Counted from the first letter of the stretch, positions 36,105-44,873 are shown. The stretch is DNA of 64,000 bases from Chryseobacterium joostei (GCF_003815775.1 NZ_CP033926.1:2728001-2792000), one strand, 5' to 3'. Translations and numbers: made by a program. Notes: generated by a model not told the origin, from the letters alone.

Positions 36105-37385
36105 TTAGTCCATTGGTTTTAATAATCCTCCTGAGGTTTTGCTGATGTTTGCATCTATTTCAGGTCTTCCTTTATATCTTACAGATCCTCCTGATGATGC
36201 TCTTACTTTCAATTTATCTGACACATTTACAGTAAGGTTTCCTCCGGAAGTAGCTTCTGTTTCAAGATAAGTAAATTTCAGATCGTCGGCTTTACACAAT
36301 GCTCCACTGCTGATATCAATAGTTCCTGAATCTGCTTTTCCACTCAAGCTGATATTGGAACCGCTTGAACTTTTAATACCGATATTTCCGGCTGTAATCC
36401 CTGCTCTGATATTGGAACCTGAAGATACTGAAATAGTGGCAGCATTTGACACCTTGAAATCACCGGTAATATTAGATCCGGATGAAGCATCAATTTTCAT
36501 ATTTTTTTCCTGAATAGAGTTTACAATGGTAAGGTTAGAGCCAGAGGACACCTCAATATCTTCCATTCTTGGAGAGGATACGTTGACGCTTAAATTTTTA
36601 AATCTCAGATTTCTTACCCCTTTATTATCAATATAAATTTTTAAAATACCATTCTCCACCTTGGTAATAATGTATTCTAATTTATCAGAATCAGCAATCA
36701 CTTTTACACTGGTTGGTTTTTCTTGTTTAAAGATTACGTTTACACCTGTACTTACCCTGATGCCTGAAAAATCACCTACGTTTCTGGCTTCCCCGTTAAG
36801 GTAAGATGAATTATTATCTGAGGTAAAATTATTTCTTGTGCTGGAAATTGGTTTCTTTTTGGTTTCACTAGAATTAATAATCTTGCTTACATCATCCATG
36901 GAAAGTTTTCCATCAAGCATTACAAAAATACTTTCACCGCCTCCTCCGTCAATGCTTAATAACAGATCATCCAGAATACCGTTTTTAGCTTCTGCGGATA
37001 AAAACTTCACTTTAGCTCCGGCATTATTCACCGACATGATTTCGCTATAGTTCAGATTCTTTAAGTAAGAGGAAATATCTTTACTAAGCTGAGACATATT
37101 CGTTTGAATCTTTCGCCCCTCAGCAGTGTTTCCTTTTTCCTGATTTTCCGTGATCAGAATCTTAAGTCCGTTAATCTTTGACAATAATGGCTTAATCTGA
37201 TCTAGCTGTGAATCATCAATATTGAGACTGCTAAGCATTCCGAACATTGGTTTGGCAATCTTGATAGATGTTACTCCTTCTACCTCCTGATATTTGTCAA
37301 AAAGCTGGTCAAATTTATCTTTTTGTCCATATACATTAAAGAAATGGGAAAAAGCAAGAGCGAATATTATGAATAGTTTTTTCAT
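36105..37385 (-). CDS. DUF4252 domain plus GIN (DUF2807) beta-helix protein
   Basis: The 426-residue protein has a signal peptide ending VYGQ, a DUF4252-like part (about 22-180) and a GIN/DUF2807 head domain (about 205-426). The latter starts with RNVGDFSGIRVSTGVNVIFKQ and shows a repeating SSGSN pattern that fits a right-handed beta helix. GIN domains are described as putative adhesin heads; the real ligand is unknown. It lies third in the sigma/anti-sigma operon and is probably an envelope protein in the regulon (inference). Confidence 0.85.
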   Translation of the reverse strand: MKKLFIIFALAFSHFFNVYGQKDKFDQLFDKYQEVEGVTSIKIAKPMFGMLSSLNIDDSQLDQIKPLLSKINGLKILITENQEKGNTAEGRKIQTNMSQLSKDISSYLKNLNYSEIMSVNNAGAKVKFLSAEAKNGILDDLLLSIDGGGGESIFVMLDGKLSMDDVSKIINSSETKKKPISSTRNNFTSDNNSSYLNGEARNVGDFSGIRVSTGVNVIFKQEKPTSVKVIADSDKLEYIITKVENGILKIYIDNKGVRNLRFKNLSVNVSSPRMEDIEVSSGSNLTIVNSIQEKNMKIDASSGSNITGDFKVSNAATISVSSGSNIRAGITAGNIGIKSSSGSNISLSGKADSGTIDISSGALCKADDLKFTYLETEATSGGNLTVNVSDKLKVRASSGGSVRYKGRPEIDANISKTSGGLLKPMD

Positions 37386-37433
37386 GAGTCAATTTTATTT
37401 TTTTTAAGTTAATGATGGCAACTGTTGTTCTGA

Positions 37434-38105
37434 TTAATAATCATCATCTACCACCGTAGGCTGTGCCAATTTTTCACTAACGTTATTTGCAAATATCTGG
37501 AATGAGTATTTTGTTACATTAATTGCTTCTTCTACATTATCAATTCTTTTTCCGTTTACAATAACGTAAGAATTTTCATAGCCCGTAGAATCTTTAGATG
37601 TTTTATTTTTAAAAGGAGAATTATCAGCATATCTTGGCTTTTTTTCTCTTTTAAGTCTACCTCTTTTTGGCAATATTTCATCCATAACATCTTTTTCAGC
37701 GACATTATTTTCATGAAAGATAGAGTCTTTCTTGGTTCCTGAGATAGAATCAGTATGATTTACTGCCACCTGTTCATTATGGTTATTATTTTCTTCAATA
37801 AAACCAGACTTCTGTTTCAACACTTCATTTTTAACCATACTTTCCTGATCCTGGCCCACTGTTCCGGAATTATTCTTAAGGAAAAATCCGATACCAAAGA
37901 CCAGCATTACACTGGCCGCCATCCAAAACCATTTGGGAAAGGAGGGCTTTTTCGTTTCTTCCAATGGAATAATGGGAGTTTTATTTTCTTCGGGCTCTGC
38001 ACCTTCTGCTTTCTGAAGAAAATCTTCAAAGCTCCAGTCCATTTTTTCTTCCTTTATATCCCGGAAGACTTCGTTGTATTTATCTTGTAATTGATCTTTT
38101 TTCAT
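37434..38105 (-). CDS. Anti-sigma-factor-like single-pass membrane protein
   Basis: The 223-residue protein has a cytoplasmic N-terminal part with EVFRDIKEEKMDWSFEDFL (about 13-31), one membrane helix (about 76-94, WFWMAASVMLVFGIGFFL) and a long charged periplasmic part. Its start overlaps the end of the ECF sigma gene by 26 nt, the typical sign of a sigma/anti-sigma pair with translational coupling. I see no clear zinc-binding anti-sigma motif, so the role rests on context and topology. Confidence 0.7.
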   Translation of the reverse strand: MKKDQLQDKYNEVFRDIKEEKMDWSFEDFLQKAEGAEPEENKTPIIPLEETKKPSFPKWFWMAASVMLVFGIGFFLKNNSGTVGQDQESMVKNEVLKQKSGFIEENNNHNEQVAVNHTDSISGTKKDSIFHENNVAEKDVMDEILPKRGRLKREKKPRYADNSPFKNKTSKDSTGYENSYVIVNGKRIDNVEEAINVTKYSFQIFANNVSEKLAQPTVVDDDY

Positions 38106-38589
38106 AGCTCATCAGTTGTGAGATTTGTTCTTTTACTTTTTGTCTCGCTCGCATAAGGTTTACCCTTACTGCATTTTCCTCCATTTCCAGCATTTCAGAA
38201 ATTTCGGAAACATCATACTCTTCTACATCTTTCAAGTGGATGACCATCTTCTGTTTTTCGGGGAGCTGATTGATAAATCCTATAATATAATCCTTAAGGT
38301 TATCAACGTCCATACTGTAGAGCTCTGACCGATGAAGCTGCATATCCGCAAAGCCTATCTTCACATCGTGATGTTTCAGCCGGTTTAGGCATTCATTCCG
38401 AACAGACTTCAGCGCATAGGATTTAAAGTTTCCAAATTGCTCAAGCTCATCCCTTTTCTGCCAAAACTTCATCATAAGATCCTGTACTACATCTTCTGCC
38501 TCATCACTACTCATAACGAATCGCTTCGCAAAACGATACATCTCGTCTTTGAGAATAAACACCGTATTCTTGAAAGTTTCTTGGGTCAT
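38080..38589 (-). CDS. ECF RNA polymerase sigma factor
   Basis: The 169-residue protein shows sigma region 2 (YRFAKRFVMSSDEAEDVVQDLMMKFW, given here as YRFAKR and DEAEDVVQDLMMKFW) and region 4 (LPEKQKMVIHLKDVEEY, then EISEMLEMEENAVRVNLMRARQ). It directs transcription of an unknown regulon, which may include its own operon: sigma, anti-sigma, DUF4252/GIN, DUF4252. A TAGATTTG box lies upstream. Confidence 0.9.
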   Translation of the reverse strand: MTQETFKNTVFILKDEMYRFAKRFVMSSDEAEDVVQDLMMKFWQKRDELEQFGNFKSYALKSVRNECLNRLKHHDVKIGFADMQLHRSELYSMDVDNLKDYIIGFINQLPEKQKMVIHLKDVEEYDVSEISEMLEMEENAVRVNLMRARQKVKEQISQLMSYEKRSITR

Positions 38590-38625
38590 GAGTTTTGTTT
38601 CTTATAGGTAAGACAACTGCTGTTT

Positions 38626-38660
38626 CAAATCTATTACATCAAAAATAAAAAAACTTCAAA
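38626..38660 (-). promoter_or_regulatory. Promoter of the ECF sigma operon
   Basis: Minus strand: TAGATTTG at 38626-38633 with a TTTG at 38657-38660, a 23-nt spacer. The upstream element overlaps the terminator of the neighbouring gene. Confidence 0.5.
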
Positions 38661-38676
38661 AAAAATTGAAGTTTTT
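38647..38676 (-). terminator. Terminator of the GlmU-like gene
   Basis: Stem AAACTTCAA/TTGAAGTTT with a 6-nt loop. T-rich after the stem on the minus strand. Confidence 0.75.
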
Positions 38677-38688
38677 ATTATAATTCGA

Positions 38689-39852
38689 TTAATACGTATC
38701 AAAAATATGTTTTAGAATAGCCTTATCTTCCTCTGCTAGAGGGACTTTTCTTCTTGCCATAGCTCTTTCTGCTACTTCATAAACTTTATCTAATCTGAAC
38801 CTTTCATCATCCTTTAATCCTCCCCATGAGAAGTTCTCCACAAGATTAGGTGGAAAACCTGGCTTGAAAATATTGGAAGCAACCCCGATTACTGTTCCTG
38901 TATTCAATTGGGTATTGATTGCTGTCTTGGAGTGGTCTCCCACAATCAGACCCGCAAACTGTAGTCCTGTATCTTCAAAGGCCTTGGTTCTATAGTTCCA
39001 TAGCTTAACGTGGCTATAATTATTTTTAAGGTTGGAAGAATTGGTATCTGCTCCAAAGTTACACCACTCACCAATTACGGAGTTTCCTATAAACCCTTCG
39101 TGCCCCTTGCTTGTATATCCGAAGATGATAATATTATTTACCTCTCCTCCTACTTTACAGTGCGGGCCAATGGTTGTTGCTCCATAAATTTTTGACCCAA
39201 GGTTAAATTTAGAATCATCACCCAATGTAATAGGCCCACGGAGATTGCACCCTTCCATAACCTCAGCATTTTTGCCAATATAGATTTTTCCGGTCTTGGT
39301 ATTTAATGTTGAGAATTCAATTTGAGCACCCTCTTCAATAAACAAATCTTTTTTGTCTCCTAAAAAACCATTTGTTGAAGATAGTTCCTGCGAAGTTCTT
39401 CCTTTGGTAATCAGGTCAAAATCAAAATCAATTGCGTGATGGTTATAAGTAAATAAGTCGGTTGGCTTTTTAAAGAAAATAAGTTCCTCCTTAATATCAG
39501 TCATTTTTTCAATCTGATGTAAGGAAAATCCTTTCATATTAATTTTCGCGGCCACCAATTCATCTTCGTAAACTAAAGCTTCTCCTTGTTTAAGATCTTT
39601 AATCTGTTGAATTACTGTTTCTGTAGGCAGGAAGTTCGGAACCAGAAAAAGACTTTCTTTTTCTTCGGGAGCTTTAAATTTATCCTGCAGATACATTTCT
39701 GTAAAATAAGAAACTTCTGTATTCTCCAGAATTCTCTGCCACCTTTCTGAAAATGTAAGAATACCACATCGCATTGCTGCAACGGGTCTGGTAAATGTAA
39801 GTGGAAGAAAATCTTCCCAATATTGTGCGTCTGAAAATACTAATTGCATCAT
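38689..39852 (-). CDS. GlmU-family putative sugar nucleotidyltransferase/acetyltransferase
   Basis: The 387-residue protein begins FSDAQYWEDFLPLTFTRPVAAMRCGI, the signature of the alternative GlmU-like proteins of Bacteroidota (about 220 residues of nucleotidyltransferase-like sequence), then a left-handed beta-helix of hexapeptide repeats (about 180-330: IYIGKNAEVMEGC, GPITLGDD). It lacks the standard GlmU N-terminal LAAGxGxRM motif, so nucleotidyl transfer is by analogy only. It may make or use UDP-GlcNAc for cell-wall precursors. The rpmE2 gene lies just upstream on the same strand. Confidence 0.8.
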   Translation of the reverse strand: MMQLVFSDAQYWEDFLPLTFTRPVAAMRCGILTFSERWQRILENTEVSYFTEMYLQDKFKAPEEKESLFLVPNFLPTETVIQQIKDLKQGEALVYEDELVAAKINMKGFSLHQIEKMTDIKEELIFFKKPTDLFTYNHHAIDFDFDLITKGRTSQELSSTNGFLGDKKDLFIEEGAQIEFSTLNTKTGKIYIGKNAEVMEGCNLRGPITLGDDSKFNLGSKIYGATTIGPHCKVGGEVNNIIIFGYTSKGHEGFIGNSVIGEWCNFGADTNSSNLKNNYSHVKLWNYRTKAFEDTGLQFAGLIVGDHSKTAINTQLNTGTVIGVASNIFKPGFPPNLVENFSWGGLKDDERFRLDKVYEVAERAMARRKVPLAEEDKAILKHIFDTY

Positions 39853-39888
39853 TCAGTTTTAAGTTTAAGGTTTAAAGTTCAAGATGAA

Positions 39889-39896
39889 CAAATTTA
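39889..39896 (-). promoter_or_regulatory. Bacteroidota -7 box TAAATTTG of the GlmU-like gene
   Basis: Exact minus-strand consensus, 36 nt upstream of the start codon, just after the rpmE2 terminator. Confidence 0.5.
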
Positions 39897-39900
39897 CAAT

Positions 39901-39932
39901 AAAAAAAGTCTCCCAAAACTGGAAGACTTTTA
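39901..39932 (-). terminator. Terminator of rpmE2
   Basis: Stem AAAGTCT/AGACTTT with a pair of extra C-G matches inside. Seven T follow on the minus strand. Confidence 0.75.
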
Positions 39933-39951
39933 TATTTTTAATTTCAAAAAA

Positions 39952-40203
39952 TTACTTAGCGAATTTTTTGTATTTGTTCATGAACTTATCAACTCTACCT
40001 GCAGTGTCAACTAATTTCACTTTACCAGTATAGAAAGGGTGAGAAGTTGAAGAGATCTCCATTTTGATTAGAGGATACTCTTGTCCTTCGAACTCGATCG
40101 TGTCTTTTGTTTCTGCAGTAGACTTGCAAAGAAACACCTCGTCGTTACTCATATCTTTGAAAACAACAAGTCTATAATTTTCTGGGTGGATTCCGTTTTT
40201 CAT
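39952..40203 (-). CDS. rpmE2: 50S ribosomal protein L31, type B
   Basis: The ATG at 40203 gives 83 residues beginning [20 protein letters not shown], with [12 protein letters not shown] and a basic end (NKYKKFAK). Type B L31 lacks the zinc-binding CxxC of the type A form; only one Cys is present here. A longer reading of the frame runs into the leader. It has a complete promoter and a 74-nt leader with a small hairpin. Confidence 0.95.
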   Translation of the reverse strand: MKNGIHPENYRLVVFKDMSNDEVFLCKSTAETKDTIEFEGQEYPLIKMEISSTSHPFYTGKVKLVDTAGRVDKFMNKYKKFAK

Positions 40204-40276
40204 AATACTTTTTTTTAAAAAAATTAAGTTTGCTTTCGAAATAGTAATGGATATTTCTCTGCTAAATTTTAGGTTG

Positions 40277-40307
40277 CAAAAATACAACATTTTTTCTAAT
40301 TTCCAAA
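40277..40307 (-). promoter_or_regulatory. Complete Bacteroidota promoter of rpmE2
   Basis: Minus strand: TTTG at 40304-40307, 19-nt spacer, TATTTTTG at 40277-40284. This is the best-matching promoter in the window. Confidence 0.8.
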
Positions 40308-40356
40308 TACTGAATCCAATATTTTTTTAATGATAAGAAATTCAAAGTATTTTCGT

Positions 40357-40364
40357 TAAATTTG
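40357..40364 (+). promoter_or_regulatory. Bacteroidota -7 box TAAATTTG
   Basis: Exact consensus, 24 nt before the ATG at 40389, divergent from the rpmE2 promoter. Confidence 0.55.
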
Positions 40365-40388
40365 GAACTTACTTAAACTTTAATTTCG

Positions 40389-41798
40389 ATGAAATTCAAA
40401 TTATTACTGGCTTTTTCTTTTTGGATGCTACTTGTTGCAGTATCATGTAATAAGGATGATATTACCTTTGATGCTCCCTCGCAGGAGTTAAGATTTTCAA
40501 GAGACACGGTATTCTGTGACACGGTATATCATCAGGTGCGTTCAGAAACCTATGTAGTAAAGGTATATAATAATGAAGACAAGGATGTTCTTATCCCAAG
40601 AGTAAATCTTGAAAAAGGAGCTGCATCATTATATAGAATTAATGTAGATGGGAAGCCGGGATATGATTTTAAGGATGTTCCTTTGAGAAAAAAAGACAGT
40701 CTATATATATATGTTGAAATAGCACCACAGGCAACCGGACCTGAAGCCATTGCTGAGGACAGAGTTCTTTTCTCCGGACCTACCGGACAACAGCATGTTA
40801 CGCTATTCTCAGTAGTTCAGGATGCAGAATTTTTTATACAGACTCCTACCAACCCCAATATCATTTCCACCTCTACAACATGGACCAATAATAAAGCGAA
40901 GATTATCTACGGGGATCTTAGCCTTGCTCCTAATGTAACTTTAGATATAGATCCGGGTACTAAGGTATATTTCCATAAAAACAGTGGAATGAAAGTTTCT
41001 TCCAACGCAGTTTTAAATATTAACGGAACAAAGGATAACCAAGTAATTCTTCGTGGGGATAGAAATGATCCTTATTATGATACTATTTCTAAAAACTGGA
41101 ATTCCATTAGAATGGAAGCCAATTCTATCCTTAATATGAATCATGCAAGACTTTTCGGAGGAACAAGGGGTCTGGAAATGAAGCAAACCAACGCTTCCAT
41201 CACCAATTCATTCATCCATACTTTCTTTGAATATGGAATCTATGCGGTAAATTCTAAGGTAACGGCCAGCAATCTTGTCATGAACAATTGCGGATTATCA
41301 TGTATCGGAATTTTCAAAGGTGGAAATCATAATTATACCCATGCAACAATTGCCAACTATTCTAAATCAATGGGAACATTCGACAGAAATGGAATCTTTG
41401 CTACGAATGAGTGGAAAAATGATGCAGGCCAAACAGAGCAGGGCGCTTTACAGCAACTTAATATAAGAAACAGTATTGTTTATTCTGACAGAGATAATTC
41501 TGTTCAGTTTGAACCTACACCCGGACAACAGTTTGAATACCTTATTCAGAATTGTTTAATAAAATATTCAGGTCCATCTGAAGCTGGTTTCACTTTTGAT
41601 AATAATGTAAATATCGTGCAAACGATCAGAAATACAGACCCTCAGTTTGTGAACTATTTTATGGCAAAAATGAACTTAAGGGTAAAAACAACTTCTCCGG
41701 CTATCGGAAAGGGAAATGTTTCTGTAGCAGGAACTGTACCTTTTGATATTGTAAATGTATCCAGAACCACTAATCCTACTCTTGGAGCTTATCAATAA
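40389..41798 (+). CDS. Beta-helix lipoprotein of unknown function
   Basis: The 469-residue protein has a lipobox (LLVAVSC, Cys at about 20). An N-terminal beta domain (about 30-155) leads to a right-handed beta-helix-like region (about 170-420) with strands such as NVTLDIDPGTKVYF, AVLNINGT, NSILNMNHARLFGG and repeated N-rich turns. A similar layout is found in surface carbohydrate-binding or adhesion proteins, but no catalytic motif is visible. Its stop overlaps the start of the MazG-like gene (TAATG), so the two are translationally coupled. Confidence 0.75.
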   Translation: MKFKLLLAFSFWMLLVAVSCNKDDITFDAPSQELRFSRDTVFCDTVYHQVRSETYVVKVYNNEDKDVLIPRVNLEKGAASLYRINVDGKPGYDFKDVPLRKKDSLYIYVEIAPQATGPEAIAEDRVLFSGPTGQQHVTLFSVVQDAEFFIQTPTNPNIISTSTTWTNNKAKIIYGDLSLAPNVTLDIDPGTKVYFHKNSGMKVSSNAVLNINGTKDNQVILRGDRNDPYYDTISKNWNSIRMEANSILNMNHARLFGGTRGLEMKQTNASITNSFIHTFFEYGIYAVNSKVTASNLVMNNCGLSCIGIFKGGNHNYTHATIANYSKSMGTFDRNGIFATNEWKNDAGQTEQGALQQLNIRNSIVYSDRDNSVQFEPTPGQQFEYLIQNCLIKYSGPSEAGFTFDNNVNIVQTIRNTDPQFVNYFMAKMNLRVKTTSPAIGKGNVSVAGTVPFDIVNVSRTTNPTLGAYQ

Positions 41799-42124
41799 TG
41801 GAAATTACCCAATTACAACAACAGGTTGATGAATGGATCAAAACCATCGGTGTAAGATACTTTAATGAGTTGACCAATATGGCCATGCTGACTGAAGAAG
41901 TAGGCGAAGTAGCCAGAATCATTGCAAGAAGATATGGTGAACAGAGTGAAAAGGAAAGTGATAAAACCAAAGACCTGGGAGAGGAACTGGCAGATGTACT
42001 TTTTGTAACGCTATGTCTGGCCAATCAGACCGGAGTGAATCTACAGGAAGCATTTGACAAAAAAATGAAGATCAAAACTGACCGTGACAAGGAACGGCAT
42101 CAGAATAATGAAAAATTAAAATAG
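41798..42124 (+). CDS. MazG-like nucleotide pyrophosphohydrolase
   Basis: The 108-residue protein has the all-alpha NTP-pyrophosphatase motif: LTEEVGEVAR (about 28-37) and DLGEELADVLF (about 58-68), the EExxE...ExxD metal-binding set. Such short MazG-type enzymes hydrolyse NTPs or dNTPs to monophosphate and pyrophosphate and clean up non-canonical nucleotides. The start ATG overlaps the stop of the lipoprotein gene by one base. Confidence 0.85.
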   Translation: MEITQLQQQVDEWIKTIGVRYFNELTNMAMLTEEVGEVARIIARRYGEQSEKESDKTKDLGEELADVLFVTLCLANQTGVNLQEAFDKKMKIKTDRDKERHQNNEKLK

Positions 42125-42130
42125 AGAGTT

Positions 42131-42190
42131 CTCAGATAACAGTTCCCAGAGAGTTGGCTAACGTCTTTCATCTGATTCCTGTTATCTGAG
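42131..42190. repeat. 12-bp perfect inverted repeat before aroA
   Basis: CTCAGATAACAG at 42131-42142 and its exact complement at 42179-42190, with a 36-nt spacer. No T tract follows, so it is not a standard terminator. It may be a small mobile-repeat remnant or an RNA structure in the aroA leader. Confidence 0.6.
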
Positions 42191-42217
42191 GGCTTACTTC
42201 TTAAATCTGAAGAAATA

Positions 42218-43441
42218 ATGAAGCTAGAAAAATCAAAATTAATAGGCAATAAGACAGTACAAATCAGCGGTTCGAAAAGTATTTCGAATCGTTTATTGAT
42301 TTTGGAAAGTTTATTTAGTACTATTAAAATCGGGAACTTATCCAATTCTCAGGATACCCAATTACTGAAGAAAGCATTATCTGAAAACACAGATGTGGTG
42401 GACATTCACCATGCAGGAACGGCCATGCGTTTTCTTACTTCCTATTATTCTATTCAGGATGGGAAAACAACTGTCCTTACCGGTTCCGGGAGAATGAAAG
42501 AAAGACCTATTAAGAATTTAGTGAATGCCTTAGTAGATCTTGGTGTAGAGATTGAATATCTGGAAAACGAAGGTTTCCCACCTTTAAAAATTACGGGTAA
42601 AAAGATCACTCAGACTTCGGTAAATGTTCCGGCTAATATTTCAAGCCAGTTTATTACTTCTCTGTTACTTATTGCCGGAAAACTTGAAAAAGGTCTGGAA
42701 ATTCATCTTGTAGGTGAAGTAACATCAAGGTCTTATATTGAGATGACTCTTGATATTCTGACAAGATTTGGAATTAAAAACAGCTTTGAAGGCAATACTA
42801 TTAAGGTAGAACCTTTTCATCCTGACAATGCAACTGCAGTGGTAAGCTATGAGGTTGAAAGTGACTGGAGCTCGGCTTCCTACTTCTACTCGATCTGTGC
42901 TTTGGGAAGAGAAACCATTCATCTGAAAAGCTTTTACAAATCATCAACTCAGGGTGATTCTGCGATTGCAAAAATTTACGAGGATTTCTTCGGAATTAAA
43001 ACAACGTTCTCCGAGGAGGAACACAAACTGACGTTAGAACCTCAACCTGATTTTTCTTTTCCTGAAAAAATCGTTCTGGATATGAATAACTGTCCGGACA
43101 TTGCTCAAACTCTTTGCGTAACGGCAGCAGCATTAAAAATACCTTTTGAAATATCAGGCTTGGGAACATTAAGGGTAAAGGAAACCGACAGGCTTCAGGC
43201 TTTATACAATGAACTAAAAAAGCTGGGTACTGATACCAAAATTACGGATCTAACCATTGATTCTGTAAGCTTTGGGGAACCTGAGGAACATATTTCTATC
43301 AGGACCTATCAGGATCATAGAATGGCCATGAGCTTTGCTCCGTTCTGCCTGATTAAGGAACTCAACATTGAGGATGAGGATGTAGTTGAAAAATCTTATC
43401 CTATGTTCTGGGAAGACCTTGCCAGTGTGACGATACAATAA
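42218..43441 (+). CDS. aroA: 3-phosphoshikimate 1-carboxyvinyltransferase (EPSP synthase)
   Basis: AroA joins phosphoenolpyruvate to shikimate-3-phosphate in aromatic amino acid synthesis. The 407-residue protein has the family motifs ISGSKSISNRLLIL (about 13-26), HAGTAMRFLTSYYS, LTGSGRMKERPI, the shikimate-contacting SDWSSASYFYS, GLGTLRVKETDRL (about 308-320) and QDHRMAMSFAP. It is slightly shorter than the E. coli enzyme. An inverted repeat lies in its leader. Confidence 0.96.
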   Translation: MKLEKSKLIGNKTVQISGSKSISNRLLILESLFSTIKIGNLSNSQDTQLLKKALSENTDVVDIHHAGTAMRFLTSYYSIQDGKTTVLTGSGRMKERPIKNLVNALVDLGVEIEYLENEGFPPLKITGKKITQTSVNVPANISSQFITSLLLIAGKLEKGLEIHLVGEVTSRSYIEMTLDILTRFGIKNSFEGNTIKVEPFHPDNATAVVSYEVESDWSSASYFYSICALGRETIHLKSFYKSSTQGDSAIAKIYEDFFGIKTTFSEEEHKLTLEPQPDFSFPEKIVLDMNNCPDIAQTLCVTAAALKIPFEISGLGTLRVKETDRLQALYNELKKLGTDTKITDLTIDSVSFGEPEEHISIRTYQDHRMAMSFAPFCLIKELNIEDEDVVEKSYPMFWEDLASVTIQ

Positions 43442-43455
43442 TTTAACAATTTTAG

Positions 43456-43506
43456 AATGTGGTAATTTAAGAATGAACTGTTGAGTCTTTTTTAAATTAC
43501 TACATT
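43456..43506. repeat. 15-bp inverted repeat after aroA
   Basis: AATGTGGTAATTTAA (43456-43470) pairs with TTAAATTACTACATT (43492-43506) with one wobble. The spacer is 21 nt. No clean T tract follows. AT-rich arms and wordy sequence suggest a dispersed intergenic repeat, though a weak terminator for aroA is possible. Confidence 0.5.
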
Positions 43507-43524
43507 TATTAATAGCACCATTCC

Positions 43525-44013
43525 ATGAAAAAGTATTTAATCCTATTTGCTTTAACCTTTCCACTATGCATTTGGGCACAGTATCTTCTTCCCAATGAAG
43601 AAATTATGTATTCCTTTGAAACAAAATCAGGAAAAAAAATGACGTTGGTAAAGGATAAAAATAATGAATACATTCAGTACCGTTTTGGAAGTAAAAATCA
43701 TGTAGACATGGAATTTCCTACGGAAAGAACAAAAGAAAGCTGGAAAAAATTCAAGTACAATTCCTATCTCAGAGGGGGAGGAAAGCAAAATGCAGGAATG
43801 GAGCTTAATTATCTTACGTTTACTAATAATGGGTATCAATATCAGCTATTCAGAAGTTATTATGCAGAGGACGAATCCTATTCTACAGGAATCACTGTAA
43901 CGGATAGTAAGGGTAAGGAAACGAATATTGCCGGAATTTACAAAACCATAAAAGGCTGTATGTGTCATATAGAGGAATCCGGATTGATAGAAAAAGAAGA
44001 TACCGGGTTATAA
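43525..44013 (+). CDS. Small secreted protein of unknown function
   Basis: The 162-residue protein has a signal peptide ending IWAQ and a mostly beta body with two Cys near the C-terminus (IKGCMCHIEESG). I recognise no family. It is followed after 16 nt by another small exported protein gene, so the two probably form an operon. Confidence 0.65.
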   Translation: MKKYLILFALTFPLCIWAQYLLPNEEIMYSFETKSGKKMTLVKDKNNEYIQYRFGSKNHVDMEFPTERTKESWKKFKYNSYLRGGGKQNAGMELNYLTFTNNGYQYQLFRSYYAEDESYSTGITVTDSKGKETNIAGIYKTIKGCMCHIEESGLIEKEDTGL

Positions 44014-44029
44014 TTTCAATACCATCTCT

Positions 44030-44713
44030 ATGAAAAGCCTGTTTTCCCTTATTACAATTCTATTCATCACCCTTTCTAATGCCCAAAATCTGAAAGACTT
44101 TTCGGTTCCAAAAGGATACACAAAAATTACAGAAGAGAAAGGTGATCTGGATAAAGATGGAAAGGATGAAACGGTCATTATATTGGAGACTAATCAAAAA
44201 GCTTCAGAAAACAAAGATGATCCAGAACATAAAGATTTTAAAAGGATTCTCTATATTCTGAAACAGGATCATGGAAAACTTAAGATATGGAAAGAAAACT
44301 CTATCCTCATATTTTCTAGTGGCACCGGCTTCTATCCTGAATACAATAGTCCCCCAAAAATTTCTATAAAAACCAATGTTCTTGCAATCACGCAGGAGTT
44401 TAATACCAATTCCAGACATACTCTAACGTATCAACATACTTTCAGATTTCAGAATGGTGATTTTTACCTGATCGGTTCATCTGAAAATTTTGCTGACACC
44501 TGTGAATTTGATTTTACCTATGAAATCAATTTCTCTACCGGAAAAGTTATTGTTGACAAGAAATTTTCTTCTTGTGATGACAACGAAAAAGTACCTAAAG
44601 ATTTTTATAAAGAGTTTACCCATAAGTTTCAAGACCTTATAAAAATGGAAAATTTCAAAATCGGGGAACATCAATTTAAAATTCGCGGGTTGAAAGAAGA
44701 TTTCACTTTTTAG
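44030..44713 (+). CDS. Small secreted protein with FG-GAP-like acidic motif
   Basis: The 227-residue protein has a signal peptide ending SNAQ and, at about 36-48, GDLDKDGKDETVI. This acidic loop resembles those of secreted repeat proteins and could bind calcium (inference). The remainder has no family that I recognise. It is probably co-transcribed with the preceding small secreted protein. Confidence 0.65.
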   Translation: MKSLFSLITILFITLSNAQNLKDFSVPKGYTKITEEKGDLDKDGKDETVIILETNQKASENKDDPEHKDFKRILYILKQDHGKLKIWKENSILIFSSGTGFYPEYNSPPKISIKTNVLAITQEFNTNSRHTLTYQHTFRFQNGDFYLIGSSENFADTCEFDFTYEINFSTGKVIVDKKFSSCDDNEKVPKDFYKEFTHKFQDLIKMENFKIGEHQFKIRGLKEDFTF

Positions 44714-44791
44714 AGCTACAATTTTCACGCTATAATAAACTTCTTCTATTTAGATTTTTTTATTTGATGTATTTCTCTTTCTATTCTCAAC

Positions 44792-44818
44792 AACTTAATC
44801 TTCTCTTAAAGTTAAGTT
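44792..44818. promoter_or_regulatory. Dyad AACTTAA/TTAAGTT upstream of the PI-PLC gene
   Basis: AACTTAA (44792-44798) and TTAAGTT (44812-44818) form a 7-bp inverted repeat with a 13-nt spacer, 55 nt before the PI-PLC start. A shorter AACTT/AAGTT dyad lies upstream of the SusC gene at 52553-52568. It may be an operator; the evidence is weak. Confidence 0.25.
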
Positions 44819-44873
44819 AACTCCTCACTGCTTGATATATTCTTAATTTTAAATACAATTAAAAATATAAACT

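Noticed and set aside
42131..42190. Intrinsic terminator for the MazG-like gene
   Set aside because: The spacer is 36 nt and no T run follows the second arm.
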